DNA from: Rhizobium anhuiense
GTDB taxonomy: Bacteria > Pseudomonadota > Alphaproteobacteria > Rhizobiales > Rhizobiaceae
Direction: 5' to 3'
Length of the DNA: 64,000 bases
Assembly: GCF_003985145.1 (NCBI RefSeq)
Contig: NZ_ML133521.1
Coordinates: 124,001 to 188,000, forward strand
Part shown: one piece after another, positions 26,285 through 35,858 of the stretch
Numbering within the stretch: the first letter of the stretch is position 1
How the letters are laid out: every line of letters begins with the position of its first letter
Notes under the pieces: model-generated
Database searches by the model: none
Told to the model about the DNA's origin: nothing
What the model saw: only the letters and a program-made list of their open reading frames with translations
Made by a program: the position numbers and the translations under genes

Positions 26285-26608
26285 ATGACGAATGTTCCAA
26301 GCATAGCTCGCATCTGGCGCGCCCGCACGAAGCCGGAATTCGCTGACGAATATGAAGCCTACAACCGGGCAGTGGGAATTCCTCCCCTGTTAAAGACAGC
26401 GCTTGGCGTTCAACTGCTGCGCGAAGACCGTGAGGATGAGACGTGGTTCACGACAATTTCGTATTGGGCCGACATGGAATCGATGACCGCGTTTACGAAA
26501 GGCGATCCACAGCAGGTTCACCATTTGGAACGGGACGCAGAACTACTGTGCGAACTTCCCGAGCGTATCCAGATACACAAGATAGTGGTTCCGCCTAGGC
26601 TGCGTTGA
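26285..26608 (+). CDS. Small conserved protein, ABM-like (antibiotic biosynthesis monooxygenase fold)
   Basis: This 107-residue soluble protein reads IARIWRARTKPEFADEYEAY, followed by a WFTTISYWADMESM strand-helix pattern typical of dimeric alpha-beta-barrel (ABM) proteins. The family includes small monooxygenases and proteins of unknown role. The ATG at 26285 follows GGGAGAAAG. It stands alone, 166 bp after the kinase and before the LacI regulator with its own promoter. No function can be assigned. Confidence 0.7.
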   Translation: MTNVPSIARIWRARTKPEFADEYEAYNRAVGIPPLLKTALGVQLLREDREDETWFTTISYWADMESMTAFTKGDPQQVHHLERDAELLCELPERIQIHKIVVPPRLR

Positions 26609-26685
26609 GAAGACCCGCCCTTCGCATATCTCCGTGACGTCTCTGCTCATATGGAAAGATCATACGCATGACGTCGCCAAGAAAT

Positions 26686-26721
26686 CCAAAACGTTTTGGC
26701 TTGACTCCCAAAACGTTTTGG
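26686..26721. promoter_or_regulatory. Tandem LacI operators over the promoter of the GH63 sugar operon
   Basis: The 14-bp perfect palindrome CCAAAACGTTTTGG occurs twice, at 26686-26699 and 26708-26721, exactly 22 bp apart (two helical turns). The central CG is typical of LacI-family operators. The second copy fills the spacer of a sigma-70-like promoter with -35 TTGACT (26701-26706), a 17-bp spacer and -10 AATCTT (26724-26729). A bound repressor would directly block initiation of the lacI-first operon. Confidence 0.88.
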
Positions 26722-26752
26722 AGAATCTTTTTCTCACTTCGGGAGGAAGACC

Positions 26753-27763
26753 TTGGCCAATCTCAAACAACTCGCGCAATCGCTGGGACTGTCGATCACC
26801 ACTGTGTCGCGTGCGCTTGACGGTTATGCCGATGTGTCGGCGGCCACGCGCGAGCGGGTTCGCGAGGCTGCCGACAAGGTTGGTTACCGGCCGAATGCTT
26901 CGGCCCGCCGTCTGCGCAGGCAGCGCGCCGAACTGGTCGCCGTCACGCTGCCGAGCGATCCCGGCCATATCGGCCCTCCGCATTTCCTCGATATGTTGTC
27001 GGGCTGCGCCGAACATCTTGCTGCTGCCGGCCTCAATCTGGTGATTGCGCCGGTGCCGCGCGGCGAGAGCGAACTCGATATCTGCCGCCGCTTCGTCGAT
27101 GGCCGGCGCGTCGACGCCATGCTTCTCGTCCGCACCAAGCGGAGGGACGAGCGCGTCGAATTCCTGCAGTCGCGCGGTATTCCCTTCGTTACCAACGGCC
27201 GCACCGAAAGCCTGCTGCCGCATCCGTTTATCGACGGTGACGGCTTTGCCGGTTTTCGGGCCGCGACGCTGCGTTTTCATGCCACCGGCCACCGCCGTAT
27301 CGGCCATATCGCCGGCCCGCAGGAATATTATTTCGCACATGACCGCTGCTGCGGCTGGCGGGCGGCGATGGAGGAATGCGGCCTAGCCACCGACCTCTGC
27401 GCCGAAGGTGCGCCGTTGGAACAGGGCGGTTATCTCGCGGCGCTCGAACTACTGCGCCAGCCGTCGCGTCCGACCGCGCTCGTCTGCGCCACCGACGAAA
27501 TGGCGATCGGGGCGCTGAGGGCACTGCGCGAGGTCGATGGCGGCAATCAGATCAGCATCGTCGGCCATGATGACCTGCCGATGGGCGCCTTTACCAGTCC
27601 TCCGCTCTCGACCATGCGCATGACCGGCGAAAATCTCGGCGCGAGCTTCGCCTCGCTGCTGTTGCGCGCCATTGCCGGGGAACCCGCCGAAGAACTCCAG
27701 GAGCTTCACGCGATCGAATTCGTCGATCGCGACAGCCATCGCCGTCCCCTGAAGGCGGCATAG
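26753..27763 (+). CDS. LacI-family transcriptional repressor of the downstream sugar operon
   Basis: This 336-residue regulator has a LacI helix-turn-helix at residues 3-25 (LKQLAQSLGLSITTVSRALDG), the hinge GYRPNASARRLR and a sugar-binding domain of the periplasmic-binding type. The start is a TTG at 26753 with GGGAGG 7 bp upstream. It is the first gene of its own operon, downstream of tandem perfect operators, so it is autoregulated. The effector should be the sugar taken up by the following ABC transporter. Confidence 0.9.
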   Translation: MANLKQLAQSLGLSITTVSRALDGYADVSAATRERVREAADKVGYRPNASARRLRRQRAELVAVTLPSDPGHIGPPHFLDMLSGCAEHLAAAGLNLVIAPVPRGESELDICRRFVDGRRVDAMLLVRTKRRDERVEFLQSRGIPFVTNGRTESLLPHPFIDGDGFAGFRAATLRFHATGHRRIGHIAGPQEYYFAHDRCCGWRAAMEECGLATDLCAEGAPLEQGGYLAALELLRQPSRPTALVCATDEMAIGALRALREVDGGNQISIVGHDDLPMGAFTSPPLSTMRMTGENLGASFASLLLRAIAGEPAEELQELHAIEFVDRDSHRRPLKAA

Positions 27764-27804
27764 ACAGCAGTGCATCTCAAACAAAAACAATGAAGGAGGA
27801 GAAG

Positions 27805-29079
27805 ATGAAACATATCATGTCATTTGGAATTCTGGCTTCCACCGTGCTGGCCTTCGCCTCGCCGGTGCTTGCCCAGACGGTGTTCGTGTCCACCCAGCTT
27901 CGCCCGATCGAGGAGGCGACGGTTGTGCGCGAGGAACTCCTGAAGGACGTCGGCGCGGTTGATTACGTGGTCGAAGAGCCGCCGCAGTTTGCTGTCCGCA
28001 TGGAAGCCGAGCGCCAGGCCGGCAAGCGCACCGTCAGCCTCGTCGGCGCGCTGCATGGCGAGCTTTCGCCGCTCGCCGACAAGGACACGCTCGAACCGCT
28101 CGACGATCTCGCCACGAAGCTGGCAGCGAGCGGCATGCCGCAGTCGCTGCTCGATCTCGGCAAGCTCGGCAAGTCCACCCAGCAGTACATTCCGTGGATG
28201 CAGGCGACCTATGTGATGGCCGCCAAAAAGGAGGCGCTGCAATACCTGCCTGATGGCGCCGACGTAAACGCGCTGAACTATGACCAGTTGATCGCGTGGG
28301 GCAAGAATATGCAGGAGGCGACCGGCCAGCCGCAGATCGGCTTCCCGGCCGGCCCGAAGGGGCTGATGGCGCGGTACTTCCAGGGCTATTTCTATCCATC
28401 CTTCACAGGGGGTGTCGTGCGCACCTTCCAAAGTGCGGACGCCGCGGCCGGCTGGGAGAAGCTGAAGGCGCTATGGACCTATGTGACACCGAACTCGACC
28501 AGCTACGACTTCATGCAGGAGCCGCTGGCTGCCGGCGAAGTCATGGTCGCCTGGGACCATATCGCCCGACTGAAGAATGCCATTTCCGCCGCACCGGATG
28601 ATTATGTGGTCTTCCCCGCTCCCGCGGGTCCCAAGGGCCGCGGCTACATGCCAGTCGTTGCTGGTCTCGCCATTCCGAAGGGCGCGCCTGACAAGGCCGG
28701 CGCAGAAAAAATCATCGAGCACCTTTCCATGCCGGAGACGCAGTTGCTGACCGCCTCCAAGGTCGGCTTCTTCCCGACCCTCAGCGTCAAGCTGCCGCCG
28801 GATCTCGATGCCGGCGTCGCGCTGCTCGCCGGGGCGGTCACGGCCACCCAGGCTTCCAAGGACGCGGTCATCTCGCTGCTGCCGGTCGGCCTCGGCGACA
28901 AGGGCGGCGAATTCAACAAGGTCTACATGGACAGTTTTCAGCGCATCGTGCTGCAGAACGAGCCCGTCGCAGACGTGCTGAAGGCCCAGGGCGCCACGAT
29001 GGCCAAGCTGATGACCGACACAAAGGCTGCCTGCTGGGCTCCCGATGCCAAGAGCGACGGCCCCTGCCCGGTCGAATAA
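27805..29079 (+). CDS. Carbohydrate ABC transporter substrate-binding protein
   Basis: This 424-residue periplasmic family-1 extracellular solute-binding protein has a Sec signal peptide (hydrophobic residues 5-20, cleavage after VLAQ). The ATG at 27805 follows AAGGAGGAG by 5 bp; an in-frame ATG at 27790 precedes that site. It has aromatic-rich segments typical of sugar binding (YFQGYFYPSF). The operon ends in a GH63-like hydrolase, so a small glycoside such as glucosyl- or mannosylglycerate is a possible ligand. Confidence 0.87.
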   Translation: MKHIMSFGILASTVLAFASPVLAQTVFVSTQLRPIEEATVVREELLKDVGAVDYVVEEPPQFAVRMEAERQAGKRTVSLVGALHGELSPLADKDTLEPLDDLATKLAASGMPQSLLDLGKLGKSTQQYIPWMQATYVMAAKKEALQYLPDGADVNALNYDQLIAWGKNMQEATGQPQIGFPAGPKGLMARYFQGYFYPSFTGGVVRTFQSADAAAGWEKLKALWTYVTPNSTSYDFMQEPLAAGEVMVAWDHIARLKNAISAAPDDYVVFPAPAGPKGRGYMPVVAGLAIPKGAPDKAGAEKIIEHLSMPETQLLTASKVGFFPTLSVKLPPDLDAGVALLAGAVTATQASKDAVISLLPVGLGDKGGEFNKVYMDSFQRIVLQNEPVADVLKAQGATMAKLMTDTKAACWAPDAKSDGPCPVE

Positions 29080-29092
29080 ATCCGCCCGCGAC

Positions 29093-29117
29093 GCGTCCGG
29101 GCGAAATGCCCGGGCGC
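29093..29117 (+). terminator. Hairpin between sugar binding-protein and permease genes
   Basis: GCGTCCGGGC pairs with GCCCGGGCGC over 10 bp with one G-U, around the loop GAAAT, and is followed by TCTTTC. It starts 13 bp after the binding-protein stop and lies inside the operon. Confidence 0.7.
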
Positions 29118-29151
29118 TCTTTCAACCCTCTGCTCGTCGAGGCGGAAGCCG

Positions 29152-30003
29152 ATGACCAATAGCCGACCTTGGATCCCCTATCTGCTGATCCTGCCATCCG
29201 TCGCCTTTCTGGCGCTGCTGTTCGTCATGCCGCTGGTGCAGACGATCTGGCTGGCGGTTTCGGACAATGGCGCGCCGTCGCTGGCGAATGCCGAGCGCAT
29301 GGTCACCGACATCAATTTCACCCGCTCCGTGAAGAACACCTTCCTGCTGACGATCGCGGTCGTGCCGGTGCAGATCGCCATTGCGCTTGCCATGGGCACG
29401 ATGGTCGCCAAAGTCGGCCGCGGCCGCGAGACGATCCTCTGGATCTGGACAATCCCGCTCGGCATTTCCGATCTCGCCGCCGGTCTCGTCTGGCTGTCGA
29501 TCCTGCAGAATACCGGCTATCTGAATTCGCTGCTCTTCGGCCTCGGCATCATCGGCAGGCAGGCAAGCTGGCTTTCCTACCAGACGCCGGTCGCGCTCTT
29601 CATCGCCATTGCGGTTGCCGAAATCTGGCGCGGCACGGCCATCGTCATGGTCATCATCGTCGCCGGCCTGAACCAGGTGCCGAAGGAATTCAAAGAAGCC
29701 GCCGAAATCTTCGGGGCTGGTCCGTGGACGCGCTTCTGGCGCATCACCCTGCCGCTGATCCGCCCCGCCCTGCAATCGGCGCTGATCCTGCGCACCGTGC
29801 TCGCCTTCGAGGTCTTCGCGGTGGTCTATGCGCTCGGCGGGCGCAATTTCCCGGTCCTCGTCGGTGAGGCCTACAACTGGCAGAACCAGAACCAGAACTA
29901 CAGCGTCGCTGCCGCCTATGCGGTGCTGATCATGATCATCTCGCTCGCCGCCACGCTCATCTATCTGAAGGCCTTGAAGGTCGATCCGGAGCGCCTGCCA
30001 TGA
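29152..30003 (+). CDS. Sugar ABC transporter permease (MalF/UgpA type)
   Basis: This 283-residue inner-membrane permease has six membrane segments and the EAA loop EFKEAAEIFGAGPWTRFWRI. It pairs with the next permease; its stop overlaps that start by four bases. The 72-bp gap from the binding-protein gene holds a stable hairpin. It belongs to the same operon as the LacI regulator and GH63-like enzyme. Confidence 0.9.
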   Translation: MTNSRPWIPYLLILPSVAFLALLFVMPLVQTIWLAVSDNGAPSLANAERMVTDINFTRSVKNTFLLTIAVVPVQIAIALAMGTMVAKVGRGRETILWIWTIPLGISDLAAGLVWLSILQNTGYLNSLLFGLGIIGRQASWLSYQTPVALFIAIAVAEIWRGTAIVMVIIVAGLNQVPKEFKEAAEIFGAGPWTRFWRITLPLIRPALQSALILRTVLAFEVFAVVYALGGRNFPVLVGEAYNWQNQNQNYSVAAAYAVLIMIISLAATLIYLKALKVDPERLP

Positions 30004-30857
30004 CCACGGACACCATCAGCGCGGCCGCAGACACACCCAAAGCCGCCGGCTTCATCTCTTCACAACGCTGGCTGCTCTGGAGCGGCATTGCCGCACTCTG
30101 CGCCTGGGTGCTGGTGCCGATCTATCTGGTGGCGCTCGGCGCACTCGGCGGTCGCCAGGGCGTCTATGTCTGGCCGAAGACCGGCCTTCCCACCGGTCTA
30201 TCCCTCGAGCCCTTTTTTCTCTTCCTGAAGACCGAAGGCGTCGTCCAGTCCTTTCTCAACTCGCTTGGTGCGGCCGGCATCACGGTGGCGCTTTCGATCC
30301 TGCTCGGCGCGCCGGCCGGTTACGCACTCGCCCGCTACGATTTCCGCGGCAAGGACAGTTACCGCCTTCTGGTGCTGCTGACCCGCGCCTTCCCGCTGGC
30401 AATCCTGGCGCTGCCGCTGACCGTCTCCTTCATCCGGCTCGGCCTTTACGATACGATCGTCGGCGTCGGCCTCATCCATACGGTCCTGGCGCTTCCGTTC
30501 GCCGCGCTCGTCACCCAGGGCATTTTCCTCGGCGTGCCCAGAGAGTTGGAAGAAGCCGCCTGGGTGTTCGGCTGCACCCGCATCCAGGCCTTCTTCAAGG
30601 TGGTCGCGCCCCTGGCTTTGCCCGGCATCGTCGCGACAGCGGTCTTTGCCTTCGTCATCTCGTGGAACGAGGTCTTTGCCGCGTCGGTGCTGACGGTGCG
30701 CAACCGCACGCTGACCGCCTACCTGCTGACGGTGCTCTCGGAAAGCCCGATGCACTACCGCTTTGCCGGCGGCCTGATGCTCATCCTTCCCTCGGTTGTC
30801 TTCATCTTCGCGGTCAGGCGTTACCTCTTCGCGATCTGGGGCATTTCCTCCAAATAA
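30000..30857 (+). CDS. Sugar ABC transporter permease (MalG/UgpE type)
   Basis: This 285-residue inner-membrane permease has six membrane segments and the EAA loop ELEEAAWVFGCTRIQAFFKV. Its cytoplasmic N-terminus of about 25 residues is typical of MalG-type subunits. It overlaps the MalF-type gene by four bases and is followed 13 bp later by the ATPase. Confidence 0.9.
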   Translation: MTTDTISAAADTPKAAGFISSQRWLLWSGIAALCAWVLVPIYLVALGALGGRQGVYVWPKTGLPTGLSLEPFFLFLKTEGVVQSFLNSLGAAGITVALSILLGAPAGYALARYDFRGKDSYRLLVLLTRAFPLAILALPLTVSFIRLGLYDTIVGVGLIHTVLALPFAALVTQGIFLGVPRELEEAAWVFGCTRIQAFFKVVAPLALPGIVATAVFAFVISWNEVFAASVLTVRNRTLTAYLLTVLSESPMHYRFAGGLMLILPSVVFIFAVRRYLFAIWGISSK

Positions 30858-30870
30858 CGGGACCATCGAC

Positions 30871-31929
30871 ATGGCCAATATTGTCATCGACCGCATCCGC
30901 AAAAGCTTCGGAGCCTTCCAGGCGCTGAAAGAGGTCTCGCTGACGATCAACGACGGCGAATTCGTCTCGCTGCTCGGTCCGTCCGGCTGCGGCAAGACCA
31001 CGCTGCTGCGCATCATCGCCGGCCTCGAGACCGCAACATCAGGCGATGTCCGTATCGGCGACAAGTCGGTGATCGGTCTACCGCCTAAGGATCGCGGCCT
31101 GGCGATGGTCTTCCAGAACTACGCCGTCTTTCCGCATATGACGGTCTATGAGAACGTCGCCTTCGGGCTGCGGATGCAGAAGGCCGACGACACCAGGGTG
31201 AAGGCGCAGGTCGAAAAGGCCGCCGGCCTGTTGCATATCGAGCAATATCTCGACCGCTACCCGAACAAGCTTTCCGGCGGCCAGCGCCAGCGCGTCGCGG
31301 TCGCTCGTGCCCTTGCCGTCGAACCGAAGGTTCTCCTGATGGACGAGCCGCTTTCGAACCTCGATGCGCTGCTCCGCCTCGAAATGCGCACGGAACTCAA
31401 GACCGTGCTGCAATCGGCGGGGACCACGACGATCTACGTCACCCACGACCAGACGGAAGCCATGGGCCTTTCCGACCGCATCGCCGTCATGCATGGCGGC
31501 GTGGTCGAACAGGTCGGCCATCCGGTCGAGATCTACAATCACCCGGCAACACGTTTTGTCGGCGGTTTTATCGGCAATCCGCCGATGAACTTCATCAAGG
31601 TGCCGGTTTCGAACGGCCAGGTGGCGGCAGGGTCCGAGCAGTTTGCAGCGCCTGGGGAATCCGGCAATGAAGTCATCCTTGGCCTGCGTGGCGAGGCCGT
31701 CGAACTCGCGCCGTTGCCGCAGGGTCTCGAAATGAGAGTGCGCGTTGCCGAGCCGATGGGCTCGCATCTGCTTCTGACCGGTTCGATCCACGATCAGCCG
31801 GTCCGCGTCATCCTGCCGGCCTCGGAAACCGTGAAGAGCGGCGAGACGATTGGCCTGAAGCTCGACCAGAAGCGCATCACCTGGCTTTCGCCCGAAAGCG
31901 GCAAGTCGTTTCCGGCCGTCTTGGCCTGA
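30871..31929 (+). CDS. Sugar ABC transporter ATP-binding protein (UgpC/MalK type)
   Basis: This 352-residue ATPase has Walker A GPSGCGKTT near residue 37, signature LSGGQRQRVAVARAL, Walker B VLLMDEPLSNLDA and a C-terminal TOBE-type regulatory domain (about residues 240-350). The ATG at 30871 begins the standard N-terminus MANIVIDRIRKSFG; the earlier in-frame ATG at 30796 lies in the permease gene. It energises the two permeases upstream. Confidence 0.92.
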   Translation: MANIVIDRIRKSFGAFQALKEVSLTINDGEFVSLLGPSGCGKTTLLRIIAGLETATSGDVRIGDKSVIGLPPKDRGLAMVFQNYAVFPHMTVYENVAFGLRMQKADDTRVKAQVEKAAGLLHIEQYLDRYPNKLSGGQRQRVAVARALAVEPKVLLMDEPLSNLDALLRLEMRTELKTVLQSAGTTTIYVTHDQTEAMGLSDRIAVMHGGVVEQVGHPVEIYNHPATRFVGGFIGNPPMNFIKVPVSNGQVAAGSEQFAAPGESGNEVILGLRGEAVELAPLPQGLEMRVRVAEPMGSHLLLTGSIHDQPVRVILPASETVKSGETIGLKLDQKRITWLSPESGKSFPAVLA

Positions 31930-31948
31930 GAATACCGGAGTTCCCGAA

Positions 31949-33217
31949 ATGAACATGCATGTCGACCAAGCCAAGCGCATCCTCGCCGCCAACGATCGCG
32001 GCGGCTATACGGTGCCGACCGACCGGCTCTACCCTTTCCAGTGGAACTGGGATTCCGCCTTCGTCGCCATGGGCTTCGCGCTCTACGACACCGACCGCGC
32101 CTATCGCGAGCTGGAGCGGCTGGTCGAGGGCCAGTGGGCGGACGGGATGATCCCGCATATCGTCTTCCACGCCCCAAGCGAAACCTATTTTCCTGGACCG
32201 GATGTCTGGCGCACGAAGCACACGATCGCGACCTCCGGCATAACCCAGCCGCCGGTCTTCGCGATCGCACTGCGCAAGCTGCATGAAGCCGCCGGCAAGG
32301 GTGCCGAAGCCCGTACCCTGCCACTTTACGAAGCGGCGCTGAAATGGCATCGCTGGTGGTATTCCGCCCGCGATCCCGATGGCACCGGCTTGGTCGCGCT
32401 GCTGCATCCCTGGGAAAGCGGCAGCGACAATTCTCCCGCCTGGGACATCGCGCTCGCTCGTGTACCCACCACCACCGATACCCCTGTCGTGCGCAAGGAT
32501 ACCGGCCATGTCGATGCCGACATGCGTCCGCGTGACGAGGATTACCGCCGCTTCATTCATCTGGTCGATACCTATGCCGCCTGCGGCTGGGATCCGGCGA
32601 AACAATGGGAAAAGGCGTCCTTCAAGGTCGCCGAGATCCAGACGACCGCTATCCTGCTCAAGGCCGGCGAAGACCTCGAGCACCTTGCCCGGCTGTTCGA
32701 CCGGACCGAGGACGCGATCGAGACCGCTGCCTTCAACAACCGCACTCGCAAGGCGATCATGGCCCAATGGCGGCCGGACCTCGCGCGCTTCGTCTCGCAA
32801 GACTTGATCTCGGGAGAAGATGTCGAAGCGGCGACGCAAGCCGGTTTCATCCCCCTCCTCTCACTGGATCTCGACAAGCAGATTGCCGACGCGCTGGTTG
32901 CGGAAATGAAGGCCTGGTCGAAGGATCTCAAGGTCGCCTTTCCGACGACGAAGCCGGGCATCGCCAGCTGGGAGCCGAAGCGTTACTGGCGCGGTCCCGC
33001 CTGGGCAATCATCAACTGGCTTCTGATCGACGGATTGAAGCGCAACGGCCACACGGCTGTCGCCGAAAAGCTGCGGCGATCCACGATCACAGCGATCGAA
33101 ACGGAAGGTTTTGCAGAATATTTCGACCCGGTCACCGGCCAAGGCTGCGGTGGCCTCGGCTTTTCCTGGACGGCTGCCGCCTATCTGTGGCTTGAGCGAC
33201 GCGTCGGCGTTACCTGA
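31949..33217 (+). CDS. GH63-like glycoside hydrolase (MGH1/glucosylglycerate hydrolase type)
   Basis: This 422-residue cytoplasmic (alpha/alpha)6-barrel hydrolase carries the clan motif FQWNWDSAFVAMGF near the start, EPKRYWRGPAWAIINW in the C-terminal third and GFSWTAAAYLWL at the end. No signal peptide is seen. The pattern fits the MGH1-like GH63 proteins, some of which hydrolyse glucosylglycerate or mannosylglycerate; distant similarity to trehalases (GH37) also exists. As last gene of a LacI-controlled ABC operon it should hydrolyse the imported glycoside. The exact substrate is inferred, not seen. Confidence 0.8.
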   Translation: MNMHVDQAKRILAANDRGGYTVPTDRLYPFQWNWDSAFVAMGFALYDTDRAYRELERLVEGQWADGMIPHIVFHAPSETYFPGPDVWRTKHTIATSGITQPPVFAIALRKLHEAAGKGAEARTLPLYEAALKWHRWWYSARDPDGTGLVALLHPWESGSDNSPAWDIALARVPTTTDTPVVRKDTGHVDADMRPRDEDYRRFIHLVDTYAACGWDPAKQWEKASFKVAEIQTTAILLKAGEDLEHLARLFDRTEDAIETAAFNNRTRKAIMAQWRPDLARFVSQDLISGEDVEAATQAGFIPLLSLDLDKQIADALVAEMKAWSKDLKVAFPTTKPGIASWEPKRYWRGPAWAIINWLLIDGLKRNGHTAVAEKLRRSTITAIETEGFAEYFDPVTGQGCGGLGFSWTAAAYLWLERRVGVT

Positions 33218-33230
33218 GCATCGATCTAGA

Positions 33231-35858
33231 TCAATCCGGCTGCCATGGCTGCATGGTCAGCACGTTTCCGCCAAGCTTGGCGAAGGCGCGTTGGCGACAG
33301 GAGAAGACGAGGATCTGCTGGTCGCGCGATTGGCGGTGCAGCGCATCGAACATCCGCTCGATCCGGTCGTCGTCGGAATAAACAAGCGCATCGTCGAGGA
33401 TGACAGGCGCCGGCCGGCCGTCGCGGGCAAGCAGCCGGGCGAATGCAAGGCGGGTCAGCACCGAGAGCTGCTCCCGCATGCCGCCGCTCAACCGATCGAC
33501 ATCCTCGTCCTGGCCGTTGCGGCGCACGATCTGCGGTAGCAGCGTGTCGCCGTCGAAGGTGATCGAGATATCGTCGAACAGCAGGCCGAGCAGCGGGGCG
33601 AGTTCGTTCATGATCGGCTTGAGATAGAGGTCGCGCGCCGCCGCCCGCGTCGCCGTCAGCGCCTTGCGCAGGCGATCGAGCACGCCGACCTCCGTCTCGA
33701 AACGCTTCACCTGCTCGCGCGCCGCTGCAAGCAAATCCCGGCTTTCCAACCAGTTTTCTTCTACCGCGCTGTCCGAGCGGGTGCGGATCTGACCGCCGAG
33801 ATCGGCAAGCTCCTCGCGAAGCCTGGCAATTTCGCGTCCTGCGGCGTCGGCAACCGAGCGCGCCCGGGCAAGGGCGGCCTCTGCGCCTGCGAGGTCCCGC
33901 GCTGTCCGGCGCAAAGGTCCGGCCCGGAGCTCGACCGCATCGAACCGCTCTTTGGCGCTGGACAATTTTACGGCAAGGTCCTGTTGCACGGCATTTCGGC
34001 CGGCTTCGGGACCGATGATCGCCTCGATGGCCTCGAGTTCCTGACCAAGCCTGGCGTGCTCTGTCTGCGCGCGCAATATCGCCTCGCCGGCCTCGGTGCG
34101 CATCACCGATGCCTCCCGCGCCCGGTTCCGCGCCAGTTCGATGCGCCGCGTCGCATCCGCGAGACGGGCGCGCACCTCTTCCGGGTCGGCGTCGAGTTCG
34201 ATCGGACCCTGGCTGAGTTCGGCAAATCGGGCGGCGTCGAGGTGAAGGGCGTCGATGCCCTTCGGGGCGAGATCGGCGAGCCGCTGGCGCGCCCGCACCA
34301 GCTCCTCGTGTTTGCTCCGCGCGGCAATGTCGCGCTGCCGCGCCGCGAGCAGACTGTCGACACCGAGCTTGGCAAGCAATGTTTGGCGGGCGGATTGCGC
34401 GGTCTCCAGCGCTCCGTCCTGCTCAACCTGCCGGCTGGAATGAATGGTCAGGGTGCCGACGCCTGCTATGTCGAGCCTCGCCATTCCGGCAAAGCTCCTA
34501 TCCTCGCCCCCAGGCAAAGGCTGGTGGTCCATGCTCACCGATCCGGAGGCGTCTTTCAGGTAGTCGATCCGGAGCGTGGGAAGGTCGACTTCGGCGGCTG
34601 CGCGCAGTCCAACGATCTTGAGATCCAGCGCTTCGAGCCGTTCGATCCCATCGGCTGGAATGGCGAGCAATGCATGCGCCGCCTCCCCGTCCTCGATCTG
34701 CTGCCGCGCCGCTTCCGCCTGTTCGAGACGCAGACGAACCTCGGCCAGACGCTCGGCGGCGTGGCGCGAACGCAGTGCCGCCTCCAGCCGCGCGAGTAAT
34801 TCGCGGTTGACCCGCTCGTCTTCTTCGGCCGCCTGCACCTCCGCCGTTGCGGCCTCGCTTTCAACAAGCGATGCCGTGCGTCGCTCGGCTGCATTGGAAA
34901 GCTCGTTCGCCGCCAAGGCGAAACGCCGCGCGAGTTCGCCGCTGCGGTTCAATGCGGCCTGGAAGCGCTCATATGCCTGCTGCGCCTCCTCGCGGCGGCT
35001 GGCGGCCAAGGCAGCCTCGGCATCGAGCGCCTTGAGTTCCCTCTCGTGCAGCTTGGCGGCTTCGAGCACCGCCTCGGCATTGGAAATAGCCGCCTTCCGG
35101 CCGGCCTCCTCGTCCGGATTTTCCAACTCGTTCAGTCTCGCCTGCACTGAGCGGCGGCGGTCGAGCGCGCCGTGCAGCATCTCCACCTCCTTGGCCAGCC
35201 GCGCCTCCTCCTCCTGCAGCCGGTCACGCTCCTCGAGAGCGGCGGCAAAGCGGCCTCCGGTCTTCGGCCGGAGCGTCGCGGTGACCAGGCGATTGAGTTC
35301 TTCCTCACAGGCTTCAAGCACCGCCGACATGCGCCGTCCGCCGGTCAGCGCCTCCACTTCGCCCTGCACCGACGACAGCAGGCTTTCGCGCACCCGCTTG
35401 TCGTTTTCTTCCTCACTCTTGCTGCGATTTTCGATGCCGGTGACGCCCTGGCGCACCCAGAGCAGGCCTGCCGGGCCGGAGGTTCCACCGGAAATGAGAT
35501 CGCCGATGAAAGCCTCGGCTTCGTCGGCCTGAGCGACGAGCCGACCGCTGCCGAGATCGGTGACGCTGGCGCGCCGTCCGCCATAGAATTGCTTGGTCAG
35601 GCGGTAGCGGCCGGCGTCGATCGTGATATCGGCCTCGACGATCGGATTGCCGCCGCTATAGGGACGCAGCATCTGCACGTTCTTTGGCGTGCCGCTGTGC
35701 GGCTGGAAAAACAGGGCATGCAGCGCCTCGAAACAGGTTGATTTGCCATGTTCGTTGGCGGCGCTCAGCACATTGACGCCGTCGGTGATTCCTTCGACTG
35801 ATATGCCGCGGCCGGCAAAGCGTTTGACATTGTGGAGGCGAAGGGCGGTCAGTTTCAT
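33231..35858 (-). CDS. SMC-like ATPase of YhaN type, partner of a YhaO/SbcD-like nuclease
   Basis: This 875-residue protein is built like Rad50/SbcC. The N-terminal ATPase half has Walker A ANEHGKST near residue 36, two long coiled-coil arms fill about residues 150-720, and the C-terminal half has signature LSGGMREQ and Walker B PVILDDALVYSD. The start is placed at 35858 (MKLTALRLHNVKRF), overlapping the nuclease stop by four bases. It is smaller than SbcC and fits the AAA_27/YhaN family. With its partner it should act on DNA ends in repair or possibly against foreign DNA. Confidence 0.88.
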   Translation of the reverse strand: MKLTALRLHNVKRFAGRGISVEGITDGVNVLSAANEHGKSTCFEALHALFFQPHSGTPKNVQMLRPYSGGNPIVEADITIDAGRYRLTKQFYGGRRASVTDLGSGRLVAQADEAEAFIGDLISGGTSGPAGLLWVRQGVTGIENRSKSEEENDKRVRESLLSSVQGEVEALTGGRRMSAVLEACEEELNRLVTATLRPKTGGRFAAALEERDRLQEEEARLAKEVEMLHGALDRRRSVQARLNELENPDEEAGRKAAISNAEAVLEAAKLHERELKALDAEAALAASRREEAQQAYERFQAALNRSGELARRFALAANELSNAAERRTASLVESEAATAEVQAAEEDERVNRELLARLEAALRSRHAAERLAEVRLRLEQAEAARQQIEDGEAAHALLAIPADGIERLEALDLKIVGLRAAAEVDLPTLRIDYLKDASGSVSMDHQPLPGGEDRSFAGMARLDIAGVGTLTIHSSRQVEQDGALETAQSARQTLLAKLGVDSLLAARQRDIAARSKHEELVRARQRLADLAPKGIDALHLDAARFAELSQGPIELDADPEEVRARLADATRRIELARNRAREASVMRTEAGEAILRAQTEHARLGQELEAIEAIIGPEAGRNAVQQDLAVKLSSAKERFDAVELRAGPLRRTARDLAGAEAALARARSVADAAGREIARLREELADLGGQIRTRSDSAVEENWLESRDLLAAAREQVKRFETEVGVLDRLRKALTATRAAARDLYLKPIMNELAPLLGLLFDDISITFDGDTLLPQIVRRNGQDEDVDRLSGGMREQLSVLTRLAFARLLARDGRPAPVILDDALVYSDDDRIERMFDALHRQSRDQQILVFSCRQRAFAKLGGNVLTMQPWQPD

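Noticed and set aside
33223..33232. GATCTAGATC palindrome between convergent GH63 and YhaN genes
   Set aside because: It is only 10 bp with no loop or T-run; too short to call a terminator or operator.
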